A stretch of 64,000 nt of DNA from Rathayibacter sp. SD072 (lineage in GTDB: Bacteria > Actinomycetota > Actinomycetes > Actinomycetales > Microbacteriaceae): contig NZ_JADILJ010000012.1 in the NCBI RefSeq assembly GCF_017355185.1, positions 19,697 to 83,696 on the forward strand, given 5' to 3'. Below the pieces are notes generated by a model. It saw only the letters and a list, made by a program, of their open reading frames with translations, did not search any database and had not been told where the DNA came from. How positions within the stretch are numbered: the first letter of the stretch is position 1; each line of letters starts with the position of its first letter. Positions 27,432 to 36,734 of this stretch are shown here, piece by piece. The translations under genes and the position numbers were made by a program.

Positions 27432-28513
27432 GCGGGGGTCACGCTCCGAGCGGGGGTGAGGAAGTCGAGGTCGGGTCGGTCGATCCCGTCGACGAGGTCG
27501 GCGAGGGCCTCGCCGATCGCCGGGCCGAACTTGAAGCCGTGACCGGAGCACGCGGCCGCGACCAGCACCTGCGGCCGGCCGGGCAGCTCGCCGAGGACGA
27601 AGCGCTTGTCGGGGGTCATCGTGTAGAGGCAGGCGACGGCCTCGCCGCCCTCGACGTCGATGCCCGGCACGAAGCGGCGCAGCAGCGCCTGCAGGTGCGC
27701 GATCTCCTCCGTGGTGGGCGGGGCGACGGGCACGGCCGGGTCCCACACGGGCCCGGCGTCGATGCCGATCTTCGCTCCCGAGCCCGCGGCCTCGGGGAGC
27801 CCGAAGACGAGCCCCTCCGGCAGGTCCACCGAGAAGCAGCCGAGGGCCGGCGGGCGGGCGGCGTCCTGACCGGCGCGGGCGGTGTAGGTGAGGATCCGCT
27901 GCACCTCGAAGAACCCCGCCGCCTCGGGCAGGAGCCGCGCGATCCAACCGCCGGCGGCGAGCACGAGCCGGCGCGCGCGGAGCTCTCCCGCGGTGGTGCG
28001 GACGGTGACGACTCCCGCGTCCGTGGACCAGCCGAGGACCTCCTCCTCGAAGCGCAGCTCGGCGCCCGCCGCGACGGCGTCGGACTGCGCGAAGGCCAGC
28101 GCCCGTGCGGCCTCGACCACTCCGGCGTCGGGGTCGTGCACCACACCCCAGCCCTCCGGCGGCGCCAACGACGCGGCGACGGCACGGGCGTCCTCGACGG
28201 GTCGGCTCCGGCCGCCCTGCAGCGTGGGGACGCCGCGGTGCGCGTACAGCCCGCCGGTCGTGTGCACGAACGGCTCTCCGGCGTGCACGCCCCAGCGCTC
28301 CCAGCCGCGGAAGGCGCGGTCGACCAGGTCGTTCCAGACCGGGCTCGGGTAGGCGCGGCGGATCATCCGCGTCGCTCCGTGCGACGAGCCGCGCGCGTGC
28401 GCCGGGCCGAACTGCTCGATCCCTACGACGTCGCGCCCGCGCCGCGCGAGCTCGCGCACCGTCGCCGACCCGTGGATCCCGAGCCCGAGCACCACCGCGT
28501 CGTGCACCGTCAT
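27428..28513 (-). CDS. FAD-dependent amine oxidoreductase (sarcosine oxidase/MTOX-like)
   Basis: A 361-residue flavoprotein of the DAO superfamily. The dinucleotide fold is at the N terminus (DAVVLGLGIHGSATVRELAR), followed by FGPAHARGSSHGATRMIRRA, the monomeric sarcosine oxidase signature; the C-terminal CLYTMTPDKRFVLGELPGRP and CSGHGFKFGPAIGEALADL carry residues for covalent or active-site flavin contact, including a Cys at the position used for FAD linkage in this subfamily. It probably oxidises an N-methyl or secondary amine. ATGA overlap on both sides. Confidence 0.88.
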   Translation of the reverse strand: MTVHDAVVLGLGIHGSATVRELARRGRDVVGIEQFGPAHARGSSHGATRMIRRAYPSPVWNDLVDRAFRGWERWGVHAGEPFVHTTGGLYAHRGVPTLQGGRSRPVEDARAVAASLAPPEGWGVVHDPDAGVVEAARALAFAQSDAVAAGAELRFEEEVLGWSTDAGVVTVRTTAGELRARRLVLAAGGWIARLLPEAAGFFEVQRILTYTARAGQDAARPPALGCFSVDLPEGLVFGLPEAAGSGAKIGIDAGPVWDPAVPVAPPTTEEIAHLQALLRRFVPGIDVEGGEAVACLYTMTPDKRFVLGELPGRPQVLVAAACSGHGFKFGPAIGEALADLVDGIDRPDLDFLTPARSVTPA

Positions 28514-29742
28514 CGGGCGCCTCCTGCGATCGCCGCGACCCGCTCGAGCAGGGCGTCGACGTCGGAGGCGTCGGTGTAGACGTGCGGGGACACGCGGACG
28601 ACGCTCGCGATGCCCCGGGCGCCGAGGTCCCACTGCGCGTGGCCGGCGGGCACGGCGAGCGAGTCCACGCCCGCCTCGCGCAGCCCGGCCGAGACCTGCT
28701 TGGCGGCGACCCCGTCGACCGTGAAGGTCACTATGCCGGAGGGGGAGGCGGGCGGATCGGCGAGGGAGACGCCGTCGAGGGCGCCGAGCCGCTCGCGCAG
28801 CTGCGCGCCGAGGGCCACGAGGTGCTCCTGGGTGGCCGCGGGACCGCGCTCGAGGGCTTCGCGGAGCGCGACTCCGAGGCCCAGTCGGGAGGCGACCGAC
28901 GACTCCCAGGTCTCGAGGACCCGTGCCGTGCCGTCCATCGTCCACTCCTCCGCGCTCGTCCAGCTCGAGCCTCGCACGTCGGGCGCCCAGGGTCCGAGTC
29001 CGTCGAGCAGGCCCCTGCGCAGGTGCAGCAGGCCGGTGCCCCGCGGTCCGCGGAGGAACTTGCGCCCGGTGGTGACGAGGGCGTCGCAGCCGATCGCGCG
29101 CACGTCGATGTCGAGCTGCCCGACCGACTGCGTCGCGTCGAGCACGGTGATCGCCCCGTAGCGGCGGGCCAGTGCGCCGATCGCGGCGACGGGCTCGACG
29201 AGCCCGGAGGAGGTGGGGATGTGCACCGCGCTGACGACCGTGCGCCCGGTCGTGGTCGCCAGGGCGCTCTCGAGCGCCTCCAGATCCATCCTGCCCGAGG
29301 AGTCGTTGGGGAGCACGTCCAGACGCACGCCGTCGTGCCGACGCAGGGCGAGCATCCGCAGCGCCTGGCTGATGTAGCTCGAGCGCGGCGCGAGGACCGT
29401 GTCGCCCGGCCCCAGGCGCAGGGCGTCGAAGACCGCGCGCAGACCGCTGGTCGCGCTGTCGAAGAACGCGATCTCGTCGACGTCGGACCCGAGCAGCTGC
29501 GCGGCCGACGCGTAGGCCGCCTCGAGGTCGTCGGCGGCGAGATTCGCGGCCTCGTAGCCGCCGATCCGCTGCTCCAGGCGCAGGTGCCCGATGACCGCGG
29601 CCAGGACGCCGTCGCTCATCAGTCCCGCTCCGGCGGCGTTGAAGTAGTGCCGCCCGACCGTGCCGGCAGTGCGGGCGCGCTCGGCCGCGACGTCGATGGT
29701 CGCGGTCGCGGCGGGGGTGCCGCCGTCCAGGCCGAGTGTCAT
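28510..29742 (-). CDS. Class V PLP-dependent aminotransferase
   Basis: A 410-residue fold-type I enzyme. The PLP region shows DATQSVGQLDIDV, and the Schiff-base Lys is in LVTTGRKFLRGPRGTGLLHL; the N terminus has YFNAAGAGLMS. Family members are aminotransferases, epimerases or desulfurases; no substrate can be read. It is the first gene of the five-gene leftward amine operon and is divergent from ridA. Confidence 0.88.
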   Translation of the reverse strand: MTLGLDGGTPAATATIDVAAERARTAGTVGRHYFNAAGAGLMSDGVLAAVIGHLRLEQRIGGYEAANLAADDLEAAYASAAQLLGSDVDEIAFFDSATSGLRAVFDALRLGPGDTVLAPRSSYISQALRMLALRRHDGVRLDVLPNDSSGRMDLEALESALATTTGRTVVSAVHIPTSSGLVEPVAAIGALARRYGAITVLDATQSVGQLDIDVRAIGCDALVTTGRKFLRGPRGTGLLHLRRGLLDGLGPWAPDVRGSSWTSAEEWTMDGTARVLETWESSVASRLGLGVALREALERGPAATQEHLVALGAQLRERLGALDGVSLADPPASPSGIVTFTVDGVAAKQVSAGLREAGVDSLAVPAGHAQWDLGARGIASVVRVSPHVYTDASDVDALLERVAAIAGGAR

Positions 29743-29783
29743 CCAACAGGTCCTTCCGCGCGGCGTCGTCCTGCGAACGACTG

Positions 29784-29816
29784 AATGGATCCCATCCTAA
29801 ACAGGTTGTATCCATT
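29784..29816. promoter_or_regulatory. Divergent promoter region with AATGGAT/ATCCATT inverted repeat
   Basis: In the AT-richer 155-base gap between the aminotransferase and RidA genes, AATGGAT (29784-29790) and ATCCATT (29810-29816) form a perfect inverted repeat with a 19-base spacer. Such a wide palindrome suits a dimeric regulator binding two half sites. No regulator gene adjoins, so the protein is unknown. Confidence 0.5.
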
Positions 29817-29897
29817 AATGCCACCGCCGGATACGCTGGACCGGCCGGACAGCGCGCATCGCCCTCCGGCCCGCACCCCGTCCCGCGAGAGGCCGCC

Positions 29898-30392
29898 ATG
29901 ACCCACTCCCCCGAAGCCCGCGCCCTCGAGCTCGGCCTCGTGATCCCGGACTACGCGAACCCGCCCTACGGCGGGCGCTACGGCTCCTCCCTCCGCGCGT
30001 TCCACCGCACGGGAGACCTCCTCGAGCTCAGCGGCATCACCCCCGAGTCCCGCGACGGCGCGCTCCTGCACCCGGGCGCGGTCGGGGTCGACATCACCCT
30101 CGAGCAGGCGCAGGAGGCGGCCCGCTACGCCGCCGTCAACGCCCTCGGCATGATCCGTCTCGCCCTCGGCTCGCTCGACGAGGTCGTCGCCCTGTCCAGG
30201 GGCCTCTGCTTCGTGCTCTGCCCGCCCGGTTTCGAGCGCCTCAACGAGGTCTCGAACGCCGCGAGCGACCTGCTCCTGGACGTCTTCGGCCCCGACGCCG
30301 GCCGCATGGGCCGCGCCTCCATCGGAGCCACCGCCCTCTCGCGCAGCGCCTGCTTCGAGCTGTGGCTCAGCCTGGAGTGCCGCCCGCGCTGA
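29898..30392 (+). CDS. RidA/YjgF family protein
   Basis: A 164-residue RidA-like protein: [20 protein letters not shown], then [20 protein letters not shown] and [20 protein letters not shown], ending with [19 protein letters not shown]. RidA proteins hydrolyse reactive enamine/imine intermediates released by PLP and flavin enzymes, which fits its place opposite an aminotransferase and an amine oxidase. The classical RidA Arg in the GxxRxxV context is replaced ([12 protein letters not shown]), so it belongs to a variant subgroup (Rid1-7). Confidence 0.85.
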   Translation: MTHSPEARALELGLVIPDYANPPYGGRYGSSLRAFHRTGDLLELSGITPESRDGALLHPGAVGVDITLEQAQEAARYAAVNALGMIRLALGSLDEVVALSRGLCFVLCPPGFERLNEVSNAASDLLLDVFGPDAGRMGRASIGATALSRSACFELWLSLECRPR

Positions 30393-30445
30393 TCACCGCG
30401 CACCGGTCGGGAACACCCGCCGCCCCTCGCGCGTTGCCCTCTGAC

Positions 30446-31453
30446 ATGACCGTTCCCCTCTCGATCCTCGACCTCGCCCCCATCGCACCCGGAGAGACCG
30501 CGCGCGACAGCTTCGCCGCCTCGGTGGCCCTGGCGCAGCAGGCCGAGCGGAGCGGGTACCGCCGGGTCTGGTACGCCGAGCACCACAACATGGCGTCGAT
30601 CGCGTCGAGCGCCACCTCGGTGCTCATCGCGCACGTGGCCTCGCAGACCTCGACCATCCGCCTCGGCTCCGGCGGCGTCATGCTGCCCAACCACTCCCCC
30701 CTCACCATCGCCGAGCAGTACGGAACGCTCGAGACCCTGCACCCCGGTCGCATCGACCTCGGACTCGGTCGCGCCCCCGGCAGCGACCAGGCGACCTTCC
30801 GCGCGCTGCGCCGCGATCCCGAGTCGTCCGAGCGCTTCCCGCAGGACGTCGTCGAGCTGCAGGCGTTCCTCGCCGGCGAGTCCCGGATCCCCGGTGTCAG
30901 CGCGACGCCCGGCGCCGGCACCCGCGTGCCCCTCTACATCCTCGGCTCGTCGCTCTTCGGCGCGCAGCTGGCCGCGGCCCTCGGCCTGCCCTACGCCTTC
31001 GCCTCGCACTTCGCGCCCGACGCGCTGCACCAGGCCGTCGCCGAGTACCGCCGCGGCTTCCGCCCCTCCGAGCAGCTCGACGCTCCCTACGTCATCGCCG
31101 GAGTGAACGCCATCGCGGCCGACACGACCGCCGACGCCGAGCGCCAGTTCGCCGAGATGAAGCGCGCCCGCCTCATGATGCTGCTGCGCCAGAGCGGCCA
31201 GATCCCGCTCGACCAGCAGTTCTCCGACGACGAGCTCGACAGCCTGCTGAGTGCCCCGGTCGGCGCCCACGTCGCGAGCATGACCCACTACACCGGGGTC
31301 GGCACCGGCGAGGAGGTCGCGGACTACGTGGCCGGATTCGCGCGCTCGGCCGACGCCGACGAGGTCATCGTCGCCCACGCGTCGCTCGCGACCCCCGCGC
31401 GGCTGCGCTCGGTCGAGCTGCTGGCCGACGCGCACGCCCGCGTCGCGGCGTAG
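30446..31453 (+). CDS. LLM-class flavin-dependent oxidoreductase (luciferase-like)
   Basis: A 335-residue bacterial luciferase-like monooxygenase with the group signature [20 protein letters not shown] and [19 protein letters not shown], then [19 protein letters not shown]. Members use reduced FMN or F420 to oxidise small molecules. It follows the RidA gene by 53 bases, so may be co-transcribed. The longer upstream frame overlaps ridA and is not preferred. Confidence 0.9.
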   Translation: MTVPLSILDLAPIAPGETARDSFAASVALAQQAERSGYRRVWYAEHHNMASIASSATSVLIAHVASQTSTIRLGSGGVMLPNHSPLTIAEQYGTLETLHPGRIDLGLGRAPGSDQATFRALRRDPESSERFPQDVVELQAFLAGESRIPGVSATPGAGTRVPLYILGSSLFGAQLAAALGLPYAFASHFAPDALHQAVAEYRRGFRPSEQLDAPYVIAGVNAIAADTTADAERQFAEMKRARLMMLLRQSGQIPLDQQFSDDELDSLLSAPVGAHVASMTHYTGVGTGEEVADYVAGFARSADADEVIVAHASLATPARLRSVELLADAHARVAA

Positions 31454-31459
31454 CCACCT

Positions 31460-31529
31460 GCAGAAGCAAGGCTGAGCGGCCGGACACCGCGACGAACCCG
31501 CGATTCCGGCCTCTCAGCCTCCGTTGTGC
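31460..31529. repeat. 70-nt quasi-palindrome, GCAGAA/TTGTGC ends
   Basis: AGGCTGAG (31469-31476) pairs with CTCAGCCT (31513-31520), then one symmetric mismatch, then GGCCGG with CCGGCC; outside, GCA and AA pair with TGC and TT at equal distances. It fills the gap between the convergent flavin-monooxygenase and PF06695-like genes, and may terminate both. Confidence 0.7.
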
Positions 31530-31626
31530 GGGTCCGGCACGCGATCGCGCACGCAACCGAGGGCGAGATCCGCCGATCGGCTGCGAACGGTGCCGCCGGC
31601 GCCTCCCGACCTCGGTTCCGTACGCC

Positions 31627-32124
31627 TCACGCCAGCCCCGCCCCGCCCACCGCGAGGCTCACCACCACCGTCAGCGCCGTCGTCCACAGCACGATCGCGA
31701 CGCCCTGCCACAGCAGCACCCGCCCCTTGGCCACTCCGGCGCCCGCGAGCATCACCGCGGTGAAGTGCGTGGGCAGCAGCAGCGGCCCGAGCAGGCTCAC
31801 CCCGGGCACCCCGTAGCGGGTGAACGCCCGCTGGAACTTCTCACGGCGAGCCGACGCCCGGGGCGTCCGCCCCTTCGTCACGGCCGAGCGGACGCCCGCG
31901 CCCAGCAGCACCAGCAGGGCCACGCAGAGGAAGTTGCCGATCGCACCCGAGACCGCGGCGATCACCGGGTTGATGCCGCCGATGATCCCGATGGTCGCGG
32001 CCCCCTCGCCCTCGATGAAGGGCACGGCCCCGGCGAGCGCCACCACCAGCGGCTGCACGAGGTCGGGGACCCGCGCGAGGAGGTCCTGGAATCCGAGGAT
32101 GGCGTCTGCTGCGATGTTCGACAT
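31627..32124 (-). CDS. Small multidrug-export-like membrane protein (PF06695 type)
   Basis: A 165-residue membrane protein. VVALAGAVPFIEGEGAATIG matches the P-IE-xGA motif of the putative small multidrug export family; other helices are PVIAAVSGAIGNFLCVALLV, GVSLLGPLLLPTHFTAVMLA and LLWQGVAIVLWTTALTVVVS, with a basic loop between. Function unproven; export of a toxic compound is the family guess. It diverges from a two-component system that may control it. Confidence 0.75.
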   Translation of the reverse strand: MSNIAADAILGFQDLLARVPDLVQPLVVALAGAVPFIEGEGAATIGIIGGINPVIAAVSGAIGNFLCVALLVLLGAGVRSAVTKGRTPRASARREKFQRAFTRYGVPGVSLLGPLLLPTHFTAVMLAGAGVAKGRVLLWQGVAIVLWTTALTVVVSLAVGGAGLA

Positions 32125-32286
32125 GTCGTCTCCGCTCTGCTGACCGCGTCGGCGGCCCTCCCGTCTCTCGGGATGACTCCATCCGACCGCGGGAGCGAGC
32201 GCCCGGGCAGTGCCGCCGGGTCACCTCCGCAGGGGAGGAACGCACCCCCGAGGGGTGACATCCGTCATGGTCGTACTGTGGGCGGC

Positions 32287-33480
32287 ATGAGCACTGCGCC
32301 CGAGACGATCGATGCCCCGCCCTCCGGCCGTGGCGTCTCGGCCACCTGGTGGTACACCGTCCTCTCGGCGGCGTCCTTCGTGCTCGTCGTCCTGTTCGTG
32401 TGGGGGCTGCCGGTGGTCGTCGGCGCGACCGAGCTCTGGCGCGTCGTCCTCTACCTCGGCGGCACCGTGCTGTGGTGCGCCGCGTTCCTCGTCACCGCCC
32501 TGCGCTACCGAGGGGTGCCGAAAGAGGCGCCGTTCCGGCTCCGCGCGCAGGCGACCGGAGTGTTCGCCGCCGGTCTCGCAGGCTCGGCGGCCGGCGGGAT
32601 CGCCACCGGCAGCGTCACCTTCGCCCTCTCGCTCGCGTTCGTCCTGGTGGGCGTGCTGCCCTGGCCGCGCGGCGTCCGCGGGCGGCTGACCGGCCTCGCC
32701 ACCCTCGTCCTCGTGGTCGCCGCAGTGCTCGAGCACGACCACCTCGGCACCGGTCTGCTCGCGGACTCCCCCTCCGACATCCGCCCGCTGCTGCTGTTCT
32801 TCGCGATCGCCCTGCCGGCGTCGGTCGTCAGCATGCTCTGGTGGTGGGACATCGTGCGCGAGCTCGATCGTGCGCGGGCGGCGGAGGGGCGCCTCGCGGC
32901 CGCCCAGGAGCGGCTGATCCTCGCGGGTGACGTCCACGACCTGCAGGGGCACCACCTCCAGGTCATCGCCCTGCAGCTCGAGCTCGCCGAGCGTCTCCTC
33001 CGCGACGATCCGGACGCCGCACTGGAGCAGCTGCGCGCCGCTCAGCGCAGCGTCGACGGGGCCCGCACGGGCACCCGCGAGCTCGCCACGCGCTTCCGCA
33101 GCGTCTCGCTGTCGGACGAGCTCGAGAACGCCGCCGACCTCCTCCGCTCGGCCGGGCTGCGCGTGCAGCTCGACATCGGCGCCGGTGCGGACCTCGCGCC
33201 CGCCGATGCGCTCGGCCCGGTCGTCCGCGAGAGCACGACCAACATCCTCAAGCACGGCGGAGGCGAGTCGGCTCGGCTGCGCCTGGCCCGCGAGGGCGGC
33301 GAGTGGCGCTTCCTCGCCGAGAACGACCTGCCGCCCGAGCCCGAGGATCCCGATGAGCACGGCTCCGGCATCGCCGGCATGACCGAGCGGATCGAGCGGG
33401 CCGGCGGCACCCTGCGCACCCGCCCCACCCGCCGCGCGTTCGCGGTCGAGGCGCGCCTGCCGATCGGAGGAGCGGAGTGA
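32287..33480 (+). CDS. Sensor histidine kinase, NarL/DesK class
   Basis: A 397-residue membrane kinase. Five or six helices fill residues ~20-200, with little extracellular sequence, as in DesK-like membrane sensors. The HisKA_3 box is LILAGDVHDLQGHHLQVIAL with His217 as phosphoacceptor, followed by VVRESTTNILKHGGG and a short ATPase domain ending GSGIAGMTERIERAGGTLRT. It overlaps its response regulator (GTGA). Confidence 0.9.
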   Translation: MSTAPETIDAPPSGRGVSATWWYTVLSAASFVLVVLFVWGLPVVVGATELWRVVLYLGGTVLWCAAFLVTALRYRGVPKEAPFRLRAQATGVFAAGLAGSAAGGIATGSVTFALSLAFVLVGVLPWPRGVRGRLTGLATLVLVVAAVLEHDHLGTGLLADSPSDIRPLLLFFAIALPASVVSMLWWWDIVRELDRARAAEGRLAAAQERLILAGDVHDLQGHHLQVIALQLELAERLLRDDPDAALEQLRAAQRSVDGARTGTRELATRFRSVSLSDELENAADLLRSAGLRVQLDIGAGADLAPADALGPVVRESTTNILKHGGGESARLRLAREGGEWRFLAENDLPPEPEDPDEHGSGIAGMTERIERAGGTLRTRPTRRAFAVEARLPIGGAE

Positions 33481-34079
33481 TCCGCGTGCTCCTCGCCGAC
33501 GACGAGGACATGATCCGCACCGCGCTCGCGGCGCTGCTCCGCCTCGAGGACGACCTCGAGATCGTCGGCGAGTGCCGCGACGGCGAGGAGGCGGTGGCCG
33601 AGGCGCTGCGCCTCGAGCCCGACGTCTGCCTCTTCGACGTCGAGATGCCGGGCATGGACGGCATCGAGGCCGCGGAGCGCCTGCGCCGCTCGTCGGCGAC
33701 CCGCGTGGTCGTCGTCACCCGCCACGCGCGTCCCGGAGTGCTGCGCCGCGCGCTGGCCGTCGGAGTCGCGGGCTTCCTGCCCAAGTCGCGTCGCGTCGAG
33801 GACGTCGCGCAGGTGATCCGCCTGGTCGCGAGCGGACGCCGCTACGTCGATCCCGAGATCGCCGCCGACGCCCTCGCCACCACCCGCAGCCCGCTCACCG
33901 ACCGCGAGCTCGACGTGCTGAGCGCCGGCTCCCGCGGCGAGACGATCGGGCAGATCGGAGCCGCGCTGCACCTCTCGAACGGCACCGTCCGCAACCACGT
34001 CTCGTCGATCCTCCGCAAGCTGCAGGTCGACACCCGCCAGCGCGCGGTGATCGAGGCCCGCGAGCACGGCTGGATCTGA
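33477..34079 (+). CDS. NarL/DesR-family response regulator
   Basis: A 200-residue regulator: receiver domain with ADDED, Asp54 in DVCLFDVEMPGMDG and Lys in GFLPKSRR; LuxR-type HTH at residues ~135-195 (LTDRELDVLSAGSRGETIGQ then IGAALHLSNGTVRNHVSSIL). GTG start within the kinase stop. The divergent export gene is the nearest candidate target. Confidence 0.92.
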   Translation: MIRVLLADDEDMIRTALAALLRLEDDLEIVGECRDGEEAVAEALRLEPDVCLFDVEMPGMDGIEAAERLRRSSATRVVVVTRHARPGVLRRALAVGVAGFLPKSRRVEDVAQVIRLVASGRRYVDPEIAADALATTRSPLTDRELDVLSAGSRGETIGQIGAALHLSNGTVRNHVSSILRKLQVDTRQRAVIEAREHGWI

Positions 34080-34119
34080 GCACGCGTCCGCGGCTCACCC
34101 CGGAGGTCGGTTGCGGGAA

Positions 34120-34158
34120 GTCAGAGCGTTCCAGGAGATCTGGATGAAACGCTCTGAC
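34120..34158. terminator. Bidirectional hairpin terminator
   Basis: GTCAGAGCGTT (34120-34130) pairs perfectly with AACGCTCTGAC (34148-34158); within the loop CCAG and CTGG pair further. It lies between the convergent response-regulator and metallo-hydrolase genes, 41 and 77 bases from their stops. Confidence 0.65.
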
Positions 34159-34234
34159 ACTCCTGAAATCAGGCGCGCGCTGCTGAGTCCGACCACATCA
34201 GCCGCTGCGAGCGACCGAACCCGGAACCCCTCCC

Positions 34235-34864
34235 TCAGTGCCCGCGCGCGATCCACTCCTCGCGGTGGGGCGCCTCCGCCCCGATCGTCGTCGAGTCGCC
34301 GTGCCCGGTGCGCACGACCGTCTCCGCCGGCAGCGTCAGCAGCCGATCGGTGATCGACTCGATGATCGTGGGGAAGTCGCTGTAGGAGCGGCCGGTCGCG
34401 CCCGGTCCGCCCTGGAACAGCGTGTCTCCGGTGAAGACCGTTCCGAGCTCGTCGGCGACGAAGCAGACCGCTCCGGGCGAGTGACCCGGCGTGTGCCGCA
34501 CCTCGAGCTCGAGGCCGGCCACGGCGATCCGCTGGCCGTCGACGAGCGCCGCGCTCGGCGCTCTGTCGGGGTGCACCACGTCCCAGAGCATGCGGTCGGA
34601 GTCGTGCAGCAGCACGGGCGCGCCCGTCGCCTCCCGCACGCCCGCGACCGCGTCGATGTGGTCGTCGTGCGCGTGGGTCAGCAGCACGGCGACGAGCCTG
34701 CGGTCGCCGACCGCCGCCAGGATCGCGTCGGCGTCGTGCGCCGCGTCGATCACGACGCACTCGGAGTCGTCGCCGACGATCCAGACGTTGTTGTCGACGT
34801 CCCAGGTGCCGCCGTCGAGGCTGAACGTGCCGCTGGTGACGAGGTGGTCGATCCGCGCGCCCAT
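34235..34864 (-). CDS. MBL-fold metallo-hydrolase (glyoxalase II-like)
   Basis: A 209-residue metallo-beta-lactamase fold hydrolase. The metal motif is LLTHAHDDHIDAVAG, then VRHTPGHSPGAVCF, FTGDTLFQGGPGAT and a final TGHGD. Its ATG overlaps the mycothiol dehydrogenase stop (TGATG). In Actinobacteria this pair is common: the dehydrogenase makes S-formylmycothiol, and the hydrolase is thought to release formate and mycothiol. Confidence 0.9.
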   Translation of the reverse strand: MGARIDHLVTSGTFSLDGGTWDVDNNVWIVGDDSECVVIDAAHDADAILAAVGDRRLVAVLLTHAHDDHIDAVAGVREATGAPVLLHDSDRMLWDVVHPDRAPSAALVDGQRIAVAGLELEVRHTPGHSPGAVCFVADELGTVFTGDTLFQGGPGATGRSYSDFPTIIESITDRLLTLPAETVVRTGHGDSTTIGAEAPHREEWIARGH

Positions 34865-35958
34865 CAGAGCACCACCACCGAGCGCAGCACGTCGCCGCCG
34901 GCCATCGTGGCGAAGGCCTGCTCGATGTCGCGGATGCCGATCCGCTCGCTCACGAACTCGTCCAGCGGCAGCCTGCCCTGCAGGTAGAGGTCGGTCAGCA
35001 TCGGGAAGTCGCGCTCGGGCAGGCAGTCGCCGTACCAGCTCGACTTCAGCGATCCGCCGCGGCCGAAGACGTCGAGCAGGGGGATCTCGAGGGTCATCTC
35101 GGGAGTCGGGACTCCGACCAGCACGACCGTTCCGGCGAGGTCGCGGGCGTAGAACGCCTGGCGCCAGGTCTCGGGCCGGCCGACCGCGTCGATCACGACG
35201 TCCGCGCCGAACGTGTCCGTCAGCTCCTGCACCGCGGAGACGACTCCCGCCTCGTCGAGACCGCTCGAGTCGACGACGTGGGTCGCGCCGAGCTTCTGCG
35301 CGGCGACCAGCTTCTTGGGGTCGCGGTCGATCGCGATGATCGTGCTCGCCCCGGCCAGCTTCGCACCGACGACCGCGGCGGTGCCGACTCCGCCGCAGCC
35401 GATCACGGCCACGGAGTCGCCGCGCGTGACGTTGCCGGTGTTCATCGCGGCGCCCAGGCCGGCCATGATGCCGCAGCCCAGCAGGCCCACGGCGGCGGGG
35501 TCGGCCGTCGGGTCGACCTTCGTGCACTGCTTGGCGTGCACCAGCGTCTTCTCGGCGAAGGCCCCGATGCCCAGCGCGGGGCTCAGCTCCGTGCCGTCCT
35601 CGAGGGTCATCTTCTGCGTGGCGTTGAACGTGTCGAAGCAGTACCAGGGCTCCGCCCGGACGCAGGCGCGGCACTCGCCGCAGACGGCCCGCCAGTTGAG
35701 CACGACGAAGTCGCCGACGGCGACGTGCGTCACTCCCTCGCCGATCGCGCTGACCCGGCCCGCGGCCTCGTGGCCGAGCAGGAACGGGAAGTCGTCGCTG
35801 ATCCCGCCCTCGCGGTAGTGGTAGTCGGTGTGGCAGACACCGCAGGTCTCGATGTCGACGACGGCCTCGCCGGGCCCGGGGTCGGGGATCACGATGTCGA
35901 CGAGCTCGACGGGAGCGCCCTTCGATCGGGCGATGACGCCGCTCACAGTGGTGGGCAT
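34864..35958 (-). CDS. mscR: S-(hydroxymethyl)mycothiol dehydrogenase
   Basis: A 364-residue zinc-dependent alcohol dehydrogenase. Catalytic zinc ligands are in [16 protein letters not shown] and LLGHEAAG; the structural zinc Cys cluster is [15 protein letters not shown]; the NAD fold is [13 protein letters not shown]. The FNATQKMTL and LLGCGIMAG segments match the mycothiol-dependent formaldehyde dehydrogenase class. It oxidises the formaldehyde-mycothiol adduct, also acting as nitrosomycothiol reductase in mycobacteria. Confidence 0.92.
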   Translation of the reverse strand: MPTTVSGVIARSKGAPVELVDIVIPDPGPGEAVVDIETCGVCHTDYHYREGGISDDFPFLLGHEAAGRVSAIGEGVTHVAVGDFVVLNWRAVCGECRACVRAEPWYCFDTFNATQKMTLEDGTELSPALGIGAFAEKTLVHAKQCTKVDPTADPAAVGLLGCGIMAGLGAAMNTGNVTRGDSVAVIGCGGVGTAAVVGAKLAGASTIIAIDRDPKKLVAAQKLGATHVVDSSGLDEAGVVSAVQELTDTFGADVVIDAVGRPETWRQAFYARDLAGTVVLVGVPTPEMTLEIPLLDVFGRGGSLKSSWYGDCLPERDFPMLTDLYLQGRLPLDEFVSERIGIRDIEQAFATMAGGDVLRSVVVL

Positions 35959-36135
35959 GGGGGCTCCTTCGTCGGGGCGGGTAGTGCTCGGATCCGTTCC
36001 ACCGTACCCGCCGGACCGTGCGCGGCCGCCGGAGCACTCGGACGGCGGCCGCACGGAGCCTCCTCTCTCCGGAGGAGGTCTAGGGTCGGAGGGCAGCGCC
36101 GCGACCGCCGTGCTCCGAGCGATGAGGAGGACGGC

Positions 36136-36612
36136 GTGGAGCGTCAGCAGGCCGAGGGTCACGTCCGCCATGCGCAGAGCCGCTCCGGATCGTTCGGCCG
36201 CGGTCGCCTGGTGTCGACGTTCTCGGTGCGCCACCGCGCCGGACTCGACGTCGCCTTCGTGCTCGACGGCGCAGAGGGCGACTTCCAGATCGGCATGGGC
36301 GCCGCCTCCGAGGACTACAGCTCGGTCATGTCGCTCGGAGTCGACAGCCGCGAGGGCCGCCTGCGCGCGGTCGGGCACTGGACCGTCGACGGCCGCGCCG
36401 AGCGGCTCACCGCCCGCATCGTCCTGCACGACCGCGGGCTGATCGTCGTGGAGGCGACTCCGCTGCCCCTCGCGAAGCGTCCCCGATCGCTCAAGTGCTG
36501 GTCGTTCCTCCGCCAGGACGGGGTCGACCACCACTCCGACGTCATCGGCCTCGTCGCACCGGAGCTCGCCTCACTGCCTCCCGTGACCCTGAGGACCTAC
36601 CCGCCGCGCTGA
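36136..36612 (+). CDS. Hypothetical protein with TLRTYPPR ending
   Basis: A 158-residue soluble protein starting at GTG with GAGGAGG five bases upstream. It has a [20 protein letters not shown] segment and a probable beta-rich body; no known domain recognised. The last 28 bases, encoding TLRTYPPR and the stop, occur identically at 53298-53325. It is divergent from mscR across ~180 bases. High third-position GC supports coding. Confidence 0.6.
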   Translation: MERQQAEGHVRHAQSRSGSFGRGRLVSTFSVRHRAGLDVAFVLDGAEGDFQIGMGAASEDYSSVMSLGVDSREGRLRAVGHWTVDGRAERLTARIVLHDRGLIVVEATPLPLAKRPRSLKCWSFLRQDGVDHHSDVIGLVAPELASLPPVTLRTYPPR

Positions 36613-36638
36613 CCGACCGGCGCGCGTCGCCGGGGCGC
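36585..36638. repeat. Duplicated 28-nt and 18-nt blocks, copy 1
   Basis: A 28-base block (36585-36612, from GACCCTGAGGACC to GCGCTGA) is followed eight bases later by an 18-base block (36621-36638, CGCGCGTCGCCGGGGCGC). Both recur at 53260-53325 in the opposite order. The first block is also the 3' end of a coding frame. Confidence 0.75.
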
Positions 36639-36734
36639 CTGCGCGTGCAGCAGCACCCCGTCGATCCCCCGCCACTTCCCGACGACGCCCTGCACCTTGC
36701 TCGACACGACGAGGCTCCGGCCTCGGCCCGGGCG

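Noticed and set aside
34828..36534. Extension of the mycothiol dehydrogenase frame upstream to 36534
   Set aside because: The upstream part is antisense to the hypothetical gene and lacks dehydrogenase sequence; the family start at 35958 is clear.
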